From a virus, in the IMG/VR virus record IMGVR_UViG_3300033146_004128, positions 62,001-126,000 of that record: a stretch of 64,000 bases of DNA; one strand, written 5' to 3'. Shown here piece by piece: positions 16,306 to 24,049 of the stretch. Every line of letters starts with the position of its first letter. Position 1 is the stretch's first letter. Under the pieces are notes generated by a model. The model searched no databases, was not told the DNA's origin, and saw nothing but the letters and a program-made list of their open reading frames with translations. Both the position numbers and the translations under genes were made by a program.

Positions 16306-17704
16306 AACATTTGTTGACTCATCGAGCGTAACATTCGCTGCCAAGTTCTTCTTTATGTTCGGTATCATTTATACCCTAGTAGTGAGTATAGCATTTCTTG
16401 TAGTTGTTGACGAGTGGAAGCAATATGCGAGCAGTGGAGTATATGCTGTAGAAAAGAGCGAGGCTCATGCTATAGATGTGTGTGACATACTTCAGTGTGA
16501 GTATATAAATATTGATGGAAGTATGATATATAGGATATCAAAAGGTGAATATGACGTAAAGAAGCTTCCGGAAAATAAGGTTATGGAGGCGATAAACTCA
16601 ATCCTTACTGTCGATATACCAAGTCATACAAGTGGTGTTACATTTGGATTCTCACTAGAAAACATAATAAAATTCTATGCCAATGCCGTTACAATACTCT
16701 ATTCACTACTCATGATACTGTCATTACTCTTCCTGGTGCGTTTTTTGATTAAGAACAATATCAACAATCTAGTTCAGGGAGCAAGCACAACAGCGTCATT
16801 GCACAATAAGAATATGGCTATATTAGCAGAGCAACTTCATCATGAATTGAATACACCACTATCTGTTGTAAAAGAGCTTTGTGACAAGATATTCGTCAAC
16901 GTAGAAAGAGATGCAACATGTGGTGTTGGAGATCCAAAAAAGAGATCAGCATGCGACAAGTGTGAGGCAGCGAAAAACTACTCTCAACTTAGTGTGTACA
17001 AGAGAATAATAGACAACAATATAAAGCAAGCATTTGTATTCATAGAGAGAATGGCAGATGTAAAACAGATACGATATTCCAATGGTAATAAGAGCGTATA
17101 TGACATAACAAAAGCAACCTTTGATGTGATGGGCGTATTCAATAGAGCAAACTACTCGTTTGATGTAGATCAGAAGCTAAGAGGATACACCCTAGATCAT
17201 GCCTCCGGGCTTCAGAACCATGAGCTAATGAATATACTCCTGAACCATATTAAGAACTCTCTAGAAGCAGGGTCTAGTCATATATTCATATCCCTTAACA
17301 AGATAGAACCTCCAAAGAAAACCTCATTAGACAAGATAATACTAAAAACTATAGACATACTGAATAAGTACAATATAGGTGTACCAACATACGCATCAAT
17401 AGTAATGCTGTCTAAGATGCTTAGTCCAAAGGTTAAGTCAGGTGTAACTATTGCAAGGATAGCACTCATAGATAATGGATCAGGTATACCTAAAGAATTT
17501 CAAGCCAATATATTCAATCTTAACACGTCTACAAAAACAAAGGATGGAGTCATACGTGGCGCAGGTCTATATCTAAACAGACAGATATTAAGAGATGCCG
17601 GCGGAGACATCTGGCAACATGACACAAGTGGAAAAGGGACAACCTTCATATTGGACGTTCCAGTAGCAGCTGCCTCGAAAGAGATGTTCCTCTATGGGAC
17701 ATAA
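16292..17704 (+). CDS. Transmembrane sensor histidine kinase
   Basis: The 470-residue product has two membrane segments (about 16-39 and 128-153) around an extracytoplasmic loop of roughly 90 residues. A cytoplasmic part follows with an H-box LHHELNTPL (phosphoacceptor H184, E185), a dimerisation region with a CGVG...ACDKC cysteine insert (C210, C221, C224), an N-box MNILLNHIKNSLEAG (N322), a G1 box LIDNGSGIP (D394-G396) and an F/G2 region ending IRGAGLYLNRQIL (G423-G425). The HATPase part has a longer than usual spacing between N-box and G1 box. All catalytic residues are present. The partner is the receiver protein next to it. The signal it senses is unknown. Confidence 0.9.
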   Translation: MQRIKTFVDSSSVTFAAKFFFMFGIIYTLVVSIAFLVVVDEWKQYASSGVYAVEKSEAHAIDVCDILQCEYINIDGSMIYRISKGEYDVKKLPENKVMEAINSILTVDIPSHTSGVTFGFSLENIIKFYANAVTILYSLLMILSLLFLVRFLIKNNINNLVQGASTTASLHNKNMAILAEQLHHELNTPLSVVKELCDKIFVNVERDATCGVGDPKKRSACDKCEAAKNYSQLSVYKRIIDNNIKQAFVFIERMADVKQIRYSNGNKSVYDITKATFDVMGVFNRANYSFDVDQKLRGYTLDHASGLQNHELMNILLNHIKNSLEAGSSHIFISLNKIEPPKKTSLDKIILKTIDILNKYNIGVPTYASIVMLSKMLSPKVKSGVTIARIALIDNGSGIPKEFQANIFNLNTSTKTKDGVIRGAGLYLNRQILRDAGGDIWQHDTSGKGTTFILDVPVAAASKEMFLYGT

Positions 17705-17715
17705 TATGATATAAT
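17684..17715 (+). promoter_or_regulatory. Hairpin plus extended -10 promoter before the coiled-coil gene
   Basis: ATGTTCC (17684-17690) pairs with GGGACAT (17696-17702) over 7 positions with one G-U pair and a 5-nt loop, at the very end of the kinase gene. TGATATAAT (17707-17715) follows. The next gene starts 37 nt after it with AAGGAACAT upstream. Confidence 0.6.
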
Positions 17716-17751
17716 ACATTTGTAACAAAAACACAATCTAAGGAACATATA

Positions 17752-19089
17752 ATGCCAAACGCAGAAATGGTAGCTATGCTACAACACTTAATGGCGATCA
17801 CTGGTGCTCACACTGGTACAGCGATCAAAAATGCTATAGACAATCTTGTTGGAACACACGATATTGACGTAGATGCTTTACAAGCAAAAATCCAAGTAAT
17901 ACAAGACATATTGGATGCTGACCCGTCGACCCCGGAGTTTGACCAAGCTCAGAACATAATCACTTCACTTAACTCAATCCTCTCTCGTCTTTCTATTGTA
18001 GAGACTACGATTGCACGCCTTGAAGGTGACGAAACCGTTGCTGGATCAGTAGACTTTAAAGTCGCTGCTGAAAGAGCGAGAGCTATGGCTGCCGAGCAGG
18101 CGAACGCTACATGCTGTTCAACAAATGCTGACAACCTTACAGCTCACATTGCTGCATACGATGCCTTCGTAACAGCTACGAATGCTTCACTAACAACACT
18201 TGCTAGTGACATATCTACAAATGCTCAAGCGATCTCAGATGAGACAACTCGTGCAACAGCTGCAGAAGATGCGATCAACGCTGCTATCTCGGCTATACAG
18301 ACAGCTACAGGTGCATCTGATGCAGACTTAGCAGACCTTACAGATCTTGTTGGAGACATTGTAACTGGTACCGGTCTAAACCCGGACGGCTCATTCACTC
18401 CAGACACTGCAGCCTCTGACGCTACAAACCTATACGAGTACATCCATGATGTTACTGCTGAAGGTGCTGACCGTGCGAATACGCTACGTAAAGCCATCAG
18501 ACGTCTTGCTCGTAAATCACGTCTTGCTGATGAAGCACTAGACGCTCGTCTTGACATACTTGAGGGTGATGCTTCTGTTGCCGGTTCAATCGTGCAAATT
18601 GTAACTGATGCAGTTGCTACAGAGACAGCTCGTGCTGAAGCTGCTGAAGCTGCTCTTGCTCAAGCTGTGGCAGATGAGGAAACTCGTGCCACTGCTGCTG
18701 AAGTTGCACTACAGGCACAGATCGATGATCTGTCTGGTGGTGGTGACGGTTCAATACAGTCAGTACGTGATGAAGTAGATGCTACTCAGACCGGTGCAGG
18801 CTTAGAGGCTGACGGATCGTATGTTGCTGATGCTACGACTGAGTATCTTGGTGATGCGACATCTCTCAAAGATGCCGATAAGAAGCTTGACGTTGAGATC
18901 AAAGGTCTCGAAGATCGTAAAGCTGACCGTACAGAGGTAGTTCTTTCTGCAGATATTGCAGCTATCGACTACTCAGCACTCGGAACAATCTTCCTAGATG
19001 CTCTTAACTGTGGTCTAACAGGAGGAACTGACTGTGGAACACCTAACACAACACCTGATGGTGGTGATGGAGACGGTGCTGTACTTTAA
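17752..19089 (+). CDS. Alanine-rich coiled-coil virion protein, probably abundant
   Basis: The 445-residue product is rich in alanine, aspartate, glutamate and threonine with repeated heptad-like phrases (ETTIARLEGDETVAGS, DARLDILEGDASVAGS, ETARAEAAEAAL, EETRATAAEVAL), so it is probably a long trimeric or dimeric coiled coil such as a fibre or whisker. A short Gly/Cys-containing C-terminal domain follows. Its arginine codons are about 13 CGT against 3 AGA, the reverse of its neighbours. It has its own extended -10 promoter and a terminator-like hairpin, so it is likely a monocistronic, highly expressed gene. No family name can be given. Confidence 0.7.
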   Translation: MPNAEMVAMLQHLMAITGAHTGTAIKNAIDNLVGTHDIDVDALQAKIQVIQDILDADPSTPEFDQAQNIITSLNSILSRLSIVETTIARLEGDETVAGSVDFKVAAERARAMAAEQANATCCSTNADNLTAHIAAYDAFVTATNASLTTLASDISTNAQAISDETTRATAAEDAINAAISAIQTATGASDADLADLTDLVGDIVTGTGLNPDGSFTPDTAASDATNLYEYIHDVTAEGADRANTLRKAIRRLARKSRLADEALDARLDILEGDASVAGSIVQIVTDAVATETARAEAAEAALAQAVADEETRATAAEVALQAQIDDLSGGGDGSIQSVRDEVDATQTGAGLEADGSYVADATTEYLGDATSLKDADKKLDVEIKGLEDRKADRTEVVLSADIAAIDYSALGTIFLDALNCGLTGGTDCGTPNTTPDGGDGDGAVL

Positions 19090-19098
19090 GTCTTACAG

Positions 19099-19118
19099 AG
19101 AACTCCTTCGGGAGTTTT
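19099..19118 (+). terminator. Terminator-like hairpin with TTCG tetraloop
   Basis: AACTCC (19101-19106), TTCG, GGAGTT (19111-19116) form a 6-bp stem with a stable UUCG-type loop, extendable to 8 pairs with the flanking AG and TT. It lies 10 nt after the stop codon. Only four Ts follow before CG, so termination may be partial. Confidence 0.6.
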
Positions 19119-19159
19119 CGATAAGGCCTAAGCCATAGCAATAAAAACAGGAGAAAGAA

Positions 19160-20110
19160 ATGCAATCAATTAATGTGCATGATGCAGAAGAACTACAGAT
19201 AGGTGAGACCACGCTAAGCAGTCTTAATGCTGGAAAAATATACAAGATAACTGCTAAAAAAGGTCACGTGTATACAATGTCAATGAAAGCTCCAGACGGG
19301 AACTATATTTCACTTCGTGGATTCAATGCATATGGATACGAAACACTTAGCTCTTCAGCATATGGTGAAGAGTATAGTAGTGAGATAGAGATTCAGCTTG
19401 AGGAATGGGAAGAAGAAGATACTCCAGTATTCTTTGAGCTTAATGCAAACTCAGGAGACTATACTGGAACTGTTAAAATTTCTGAAACATTCGTGACCCT
19501 TCGTGAGAAGAAAGGAAAGTCTCTTACTCATTCTGAAATGGATAACAATTTCAGAATGATGGATAAATCAATGCGTGTCCTTGAAGAGAAACTCTGGTCT
19601 AACAGATTTATACCTGAACATACTGCACTATTTGCACAGGGGATAATGGGAACCGTGAATCCTGGGTCATCAGGATCAGCGTCTCTATTCCAGATATCAA
19701 CGGATGACTTTGAAGAGGATGATCTCATAATGGTTGAGATGAAGCTCATGGTAAGAGAAGCAGGAACGTCAGTACCATTCACACTAGTCAATACACTGTC
19801 AGTTTTCAAGGTGTTGGCTAATGGTGAAGTAGCAGAAGAGGACTTCCAGTATATGTCTGGGCCTTATGACTTTGCTACAATAAAGCCTGCCGTGTATGGT
19901 AGTGAAGACAGCAACATAGGGTACAGCGAAGAGTCAGTTACTCCAGAAGGAGAAGATGCTATAGAAGTTGAGTATGTTGGAACACTAAGCTTCAGTTCGT
20001 CGTCGTCACCTAGTGCTCCACAGACATATTATGTTTATGACTCAGAAGATGGGTCAGGTAGTGGTTCCGGAAGTGGTTCTGGAAGTGGTTCTGGAAGTGG
20101 TGGGAAATGA
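19160..20110 (+). CDS. Fibre-type protein with Gly-Ser tail
   Basis: AGGAGAAAG precedes the ATG. The 316-residue product has an N-terminal beta domain of about 110 residues, then REKKGKSLTHSEMDNNF (residues 115-131), the same fibre motif as in the 13305 and 20875 products. A helical connector and a second beta domain follow. The C-terminus ends in seven or more Gly-Ser dipeptides encoded by a 12-bp tandem repeat (about 20057-20100). The overall design matches the 20875 product, so the two are probably paralogues. The glycosyltransferase gene overlaps its stop codon (ATGA). Confidence 0.65.
   Translation: MQSINVHDAEELQIGETTLSSLNAGKIYKITAKKGHVYTMSMKAPDGNYISLRGFNAYGYETLSSSAYGEEYSSEIEIQLEEWEEEDTPVFFELNANSGDYTGTVKISETFVTLREKKGKSLTHSEMDNNFRMMDKSMRVLEEKLWSNRFIPEHTALFAQGIMGTVNPGSSGSASLFQISTDDFEEDDLIMVEMKLMVREAGTSVPFTLVNTLSVFKVLANGEVAEEDFQYMSGPYDFATIKPAVYGSEDSNIGYSEESVTPEGEDAIEVEYVGTLSFSSSSSPSAPQTYYVYDSEDGSGSGSGSGSGSGSGSGGK
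20057..20100 (+). repeat. 12-bp tandem repeat encoding a Gly-Ser tail
   Basis: GGAAGTGGTTCT and close variants are repeated head to tail at the 3' end of the fibre-type gene, encoding (Gly-Ser)n. Such repeats can change copy number by slippage, always in multiples of four residues without shifting the frame. Confidence 0.7.
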
Positions 20111-20802
20111 TAACGGTAGTCTATCCTCTTATTAAAGCAGAGAGAGATTGTGAGGAGTTTCGATACTCTCTAAGATCTCTTGAGGCAAATATGCAAGAGG
20201 AATTCAGAGTATACGTGATAGGGCATAAGCCTTACTGGTGCACAGGGGTAGAGCATATACCATACTCTGATGCAGGAGAGAAGCAGCAAAATAAGAACAT
20301 AAAGGCACTTATAGCATCATCTCTTGCCGATGAATTTCTATGGGTGAGTGACGATATGTATATTGATGAGCCTGTATCAATAGATGAACTCTCTAAACAG
20401 TACTATCTTGAGGTGTTCAGTGGCATCAAGAAGGGAAGAGTAAAAGGGTTCAAGGCAATGCTATGGAGAACCTATGATAAGGCAAAAGCACTTGGCCTGC
20501 ATGGGCTAAACTATACTACACATACACCGGTACTATTTAATTCTGAAAAGCTAAGAAGAGCGATGGTTGATTTCGGTGCAGTAGAGAATGGATTACATCT
20601 TGAGACTCTATATCTGAATCATATTGGTGCAGAGAAAGATGCCATCAAAATAGGTAGCGAGAAAGTTGGCAGATATAGCAACAGTGAATTTCGTGGTGCC
20701 AAAGATGCTATATATTTGAGTTTTGACGATGCCGGAAAGGGCAGTGGAATATTCAAGTACATCAAGGCTAAGTATAAAAATAAAAGCAGATTTGAAATAT
20801 AG
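20107..20802 (+). CDS. Glycosyltransferase-like protein (GT-A style)
   Basis: The 231-residue product begins MITVVYPLIKAERDCEEF, followed by RYSLRSLEANMQ, FRVYVIGHKP and FLWVSDDMYID, where D82-D83 act as a DxD-like metal and sugar-nucleotide site. The order resembles GT-A fold enzymes including the Stealth-type capsule transferases. It overlaps the upstream fibre-type gene by 4 nt and so is co-translated with it. The substrate is unknown; the acceptor could be a virion protein or host surface glycan. Confidence is moderate because only the N-terminal half carries recognisable motifs. Confidence 0.6.
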   Translation: MITVVYPLIKAERDCEEFRYSLRSLEANMQEEFRVYVIGHKPYWCTGVEHIPYSDAGEKQQNKNIKALIASSLADEFLWVSDDMYIDEPVSIDELSKQYYLEVFSGIKKGRVKGFKAMLWRTYDKAKALGLHGLNYTTHTPVLFNSEKLRRAMVDFGAVENGLHLETLYLNHIGAEKDAIKIGSEKVGRYSNSEFRGAKDAIYLSFDDAGKGSGIFKYIKAKYKNKSRFEI

Positions 20803-20806
20803 GCAG

Positions 20807-20848
20807 TACCAGTTAGGTATTGTAGCCATATACTATTTCTGCTATAAT
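20807..20848 (+). promoter_or_regulatory. Extended -10 promoter with an upstream operator-like site
   Basis: TGCTATAAT lies at 20840-20848, 26 nt before the next start codon. Upstream, TACCAGTTAGGTAT (20807-20820) resembles the operator core TACCAGSCTAGGTAT found twice at 163-220, but it is one base shorter, so the match may be chance. Confidence 0.55.
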
Positions 20849-20874
20849 GACAAAAAACAATAAAAGGACAACAC

Positions 20875-21987
20875 ATGCCAGTATCAGTACCAATAACAAC
20901 AGAGGGTCAATTCCTAAACAACTTAGATTTTGCAGAGTTTGGGTTTGCGCCATCAGTAGACGGAGTATATAATATTACATTGTTTGCACTAAATGATAGC
21001 TACACTGCAGCAGGGGAACTTACTCCATCAGCTCGTGTTAACGGGGACATAGTAAATGACAAAGACGGAGACCCAGTTGATACATCAACATCATACTCAC
21101 TAGAAAGAGGCGAGTTCTGTACCATAGCTATCCCACTCGTAGCAGGGGGAACGGTATATATTCAGACAGGTGCAGCCAAGATAGCAGGTATTGTTAGACT
21201 TGAAAAGCCTTTCATCTCAAGAGAGGCAAAAGGGTCAGAACTTTCTTTCGAAGAGATGGATGCGAATGTTGCGCTAGGTAAGGAAGCAATATTTAGATTG
21301 GAGCAGGATGAATTAGAGGCTCTAGCAGAGAAGCATTCAGTTGAGCCTGCTGCTAAGACACTTATCCCTAATGGAGATATAGATGCATTCTTTGATGCGA
21401 TGTCATCAAACTATGTTAGTAGACCGATTCAGCTTGGAACAGATGATAATGGTCAGTTCGGGTTTGGATATATGCAAATAGATGAATATGCAGGAAACTT
21501 TGTTGTAAGAATGCCTATCCCAGGATTTGACTCAGTATTCTCTCCAAGTTCAATGCTTAGCTTCGGCAAGGACTATTATGACAATTTATCCATTACAGAA
21601 TGGACTATAGAGGCTGATGAGTATGGCTCTAGTGGTTGGGTAACTTCAACTGTTACAAATGCAGATCTTGTGGCAATGAAAGAAATCGCTGAGCTCGATA
21701 TAGGCCAAGGAGAAGAGCACATTGTACTAATGGCATTCGCAGGGGATAACTACCTGGCACCTCAGATAGGAAAAGGATTTGGAAATTTCGGATACGACTT
21801 TAGCGACAGCCCTATGCCATACTCAGAGCCTATGCATCCTGCTGAAGTATGTGGAGTACCAAACAGAGTTCTTACAACAGTGTCTATGACCGTAGGACAA
21901 AAGAACATTAGGGTTGCAAGATGGTGCGCCATGAACATCGACGAGTACAACAACATCACATTTGACCCATCAGCACAAGCGGGCTAA
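20875..21987 (+). CDS. Fibre-type protein, paralogue of the 19160 product
   Basis: The 370-residue product has an N-terminal beta domain of about 110 residues, then ISREAKGSELSFEEMDANV (residues 114-132), the same motif and position as in the 19160 product. A helical connector and a beta-rich C-terminal domain with several aromatic and glycine residues follow. AAAAGGACA precedes the ATG. It stands between the two glycosyltransferase genes and could be a target of their activity, which is inference from gene order. No depolymerase or lectin family was recognised. Confidence 0.65.
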   Translation: MPVSVPITTEGQFLNNLDFAEFGFAPSVDGVYNITLFALNDSYTAAGELTPSARVNGDIVNDKDGDPVDTSTSYSLERGEFCTIAIPLVAGGTVYIQTGAAKIAGIVRLEKPFISREAKGSELSFEEMDANVALGKEAIFRLEQDELEALAEKHSVEPAAKTLIPNGDIDAFFDAMSSNYVSRPIQLGTDDNGQFGFGYMQIDEYAGNFVVRMPIPGFDSVFSPSSMLSFGKDYYDNLSITEWTIEADEYGSSGWVTSTVTNADLVAMKEIAELDIGQGEEHIVLMAFAGDNYLAPQIGKGFGNFGYDFSDSPMPYSEPMHPAEVCGVPNRVLTTVSMTVGQKNIRVARWCAMNIDEYNNITFDPSAQAG

Positions 21988-21989
21988 GC

Positions 21990-22622
21990 ATGAGACATGA
22001 CAACTTAACAGCTGTCGTAACTCACTACAATACACCGAGAGACCTGCTCGTCAGGGCTCTTGCCTCTCTAGATAAATTCAAAATACCATATATCATTGTT
22101 GATGACGGAAGCGACCAAGAATTTGTTGATGGGCTACGTGAGTTTGGCGACAGGGTGATATACCTGAAGAAGAACATAGGTCAAGCACAAGCATTTTATA
22201 CTGGAGCATATGCAGTAAAGACAAAATGGACTCTAAAACTAGATAGTGATGATTATATCACAGACCATCCAGTATATGACGATACTCATGATGCACATGT
22301 TCCTAAGATAAAATACGATGCTCCTATAACACACAAAGGATTGATGGCTGTACCATATTGTTACTTTTCAGGATCAGTTATTAAGACATCATTTTCATGT
22401 GCTTCATATGCTAAAGTCACCAGAAGATTAAATGATGATGTTGAGGCGTATGCACACTTGATAGGTCTTGGAGCAAAGATAGCTACATATGAGTCTAGTT
22501 GGTATAAGTATGCATCAGACAAGCCTAAGAGCGTGTCTAAATCACACAATATATCAGAAAAAAAACAGGCACAAAGGGAAATAAGACAATTAATAACAGA
22601 AGAGTATGGAGAGTTCGTATGA
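21990..22622 (+). CDS. Family 2-type glycosyltransferase
   Basis: The 210-residue product has a clear GT2 (GT-A fold) N-terminal half: LTAVVTHYNTPRDLLVRAL, then IIVDDGSD (D38, D39), a KNIGQAQAFYTG segment, and LKLDSDDYI with the DxD metal site D85-S-D87. Family members transfer a sugar from a nucleotide donor. The C-terminal half is short, and the 210-residue length is compact for the family. The next gene overlaps the stop codon by 4 nt (ATGA), so it is translationally coupled to the radical SAM gene. The acceptor is unknown. Confidence 0.8.
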   Translation: MRHDNLTAVVTHYNTPRDLLVRALASLDKFKIPYIIVDDGSDQEFVDGLREFGDRVIYLKKNIGQAQAFYTGAYAVKTKWTLKLDSDDYITDHPVYDDTHDAHVPKIKYDAPITHKGLMAVPYCYFSGSVIKTSFSCASYAKVTRRLNDDVEAYAHLIGLGAKIATYESSWYKYASDKPKSVSKSHNISEKKQAQREIRQLITEEYGEFV

Positions 22623-23338
22623 TAGCTGATGTGCAGATGGAAATAACAACGGTATGTAATATGGCATGCTTCTATTGCCCTATCGAGGACATGCCACATA
22701 AACATATGGATCTTGCGCTGGCCAAGGAGATTGTTGACCGGTATGATAAAGGTTCAATGTTCATGCTCAATGGTACCGGAGAGCCAACATTGTATCCGCA
22801 TCTTCTTGAGCTTGTTACTTATATTGTGGACAATGGGAAGCTAGCAAACTTCATTACAAACGGAGTGAACTGTGTAGATGAGGACATACTTAGATTGCTT
22901 GATCACATAGCCTTCTCTGTTGATGACTCAGATACAGACAAGAATGTGAAGACACTAGAGAATGCAGAAAAAGCAATACGTCATGCATGCTCAATAATTG
23001 GAGGCGGAAAAGTTTCTACAATGACTGCTGACTATGGTCAAGATTTGTCAAAGATAAAAGCATTCAGTGAAGAGCTTGGGTTCACGATGAGAAAGCAGAG
23101 GCTGCAACCAAAGGCGTCATATCAAAAGAAGTATTCTATACCTGGGCATAAGCCAAACAGGCTTGAATGTCCATATATAAAGTTCTCGTATATGGATTTC
23201 TATTTTCAGAACGGAACAAAGGCACCATGCTGTTTCATGGTATATGAAGAGCAAAGCATGTCACGTGATGAAGTTGAGAAATCCCTTAATAAGGGAATAG
23301 TTCCAGAGTGCTGCTCCGGATGCTACTTAATGAAATAA
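22619..23338 (+). CDS. Radical SAM enzyme with SPASM-like C-terminus
   Basis: The 239-residue product carries CNMACFYC (C13, C17, C20), the CxxxCxxC site that binds the [4Fe-4S] cluster and S-adenosylmethionine, and NGTGEPTLYP (about residues 51-60), the GGEP-type SAM contact. The C-terminus has C184, C204-C205 and C231, C232, C235 in an arrangement like a SPASM or twitch auxiliary cluster. Enzymes of this kind modify peptides or sugars by radical chemistry. Overlap with the GT2 gene suggests a joint modification pathway. The target cannot be told from sequence. Confidence 0.85.
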   Translation: MIADVQMEITTVCNMACFYCPIEDMPHKHMDLALAKEIVDRYDKGSMFMLNGTGEPTLYPHLLELVTYIVDNGKLANFITNGVNCVDEDILRLLDHIAFSVDDSDTDKNVKTLENAEKAIRHACSIIGGGKVSTMTADYGQDLSKIKAFSEELGFTMRKQRLQPKASYQKKYSIPGHKPNRLECPYIKFSYMDFYFQNGTKAPCCFMVYEEQSMSRDEVEKSLNKGIVPECCSGCYLMK

Positions 23339-23358
23339 TTGTAGAGTGAAGATAGTTA

Positions 23359-23367
23359 TGGCATAAT
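23359..23367 (+). promoter_or_regulatory. Extended -10-like promoter
   Basis: TGGCATAAT lies 26 nt before the next start codon and is a one-mismatch form of TGnTATAAT. CAGGAGATTG provides the ribosome-binding site downstream. Confidence 0.45.
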
Positions 23368-23392
23368 TACATATTGAAAACAGGAGATTGCT

Positions 23393-23995
23393 ATGGCAGG
23401 TGCGTTATGGAAAAAAGAGGTCGTTATACGTCAGAACTCAACAATAGGAATAGTGGCAGCTCAGAACTGGACAAAAAATTGGCTTGCTAGCTTCCAAGAT
23501 AATCCAGTAAACATTGATGAAAATGGAGACTACATAGATCACTTCTTTGGAGATCTCTTTGATGCAAGAACCGGAAACTTGTATAGGATATTCTCAGATG
23601 CTGCAGGCGTTAAATATAGCATGCCAAATGTAATCTTTGACGTACTTATAACTTCTAAGTTTGTGCCATGGGATAGCGTAAGTGATAATCCCGATCTTGC
23701 CACCGATGAAGACTTTCTTATTACTAGAGGTGGTGTTGCTGATGTAATAGATGAGTTTATTAGTGAGGCAAAGATAATCAATGATGGTGGGATAATCAAC
23801 AATAATAAAATAACCCTGTCGAATACTCCAGTAGGAGGTATAATTGGGGGGACATGTAGGATCAAGATAGGAGCAGTAAATGTGTTCGACGAGGTTGACT
23901 GTGTAGCCAATGGGAATATCCTTACTGTGCTTCCTGATCAAGGTGTAGACTACGAGGGAGAAATGTGTCTTGTCAGCTATCTAATTAACACATAG
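23393..23995 (+). CDS. Probable structural protein of unknown function
   Basis: The 200-residue product starts MAGALWKKEVVIRQNSTIG and is beta-rich, with glycine turns such as LSNTPVGGIIGG towards the end. No family is recognised. It is a single-gene unit between two predicted promoters. A virion or fibre accessory role is guessed from position only. Confidence 0.6.
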   Translation: MAGALWKKEVVIRQNSTIGIVAAQNWTKNWLASFQDNPVNIDENGDYIDHFFGDLFDARTGNLYRIFSDAAGVKYSMPNVIFDVLITSKFVPWDSVSDNPDLATDEDFLITRGGVADVIDEFISEAKIINDGGIINNNKITLSNTPVGGIIGGTCRIKIGAVNVFDEVDCVANGNILTVLPDQGVDYEGEMCLVSYLINT

Positions 23996-24023
23996 TGCTT
24001 TTTGGACAACACTATGCTATAAT
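23991..24023 (+). promoter_or_regulatory. Inverted repeat abutting an extended -10 promoter
   Basis: CATAGTG (23991-23997) and CACTATG (24010-24016) form a perfect 7-bp inverted repeat with a 12-nt loop overlapping the previous stop codon. TGCTATAAT (24015-24023) overlaps its last two bases. The layout copies the one at 10918-10950. Confidence 0.6.
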
Positions 24024-24049
24024 AAAATAAAATTTTTAAGGAAGAAGAT

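Noticed and set aside
17752-19089. Major capsid protein
   Set aside because: The abundance signals fit, but the sequence is a repetitive coiled coil with no HK97-type fold pattern.
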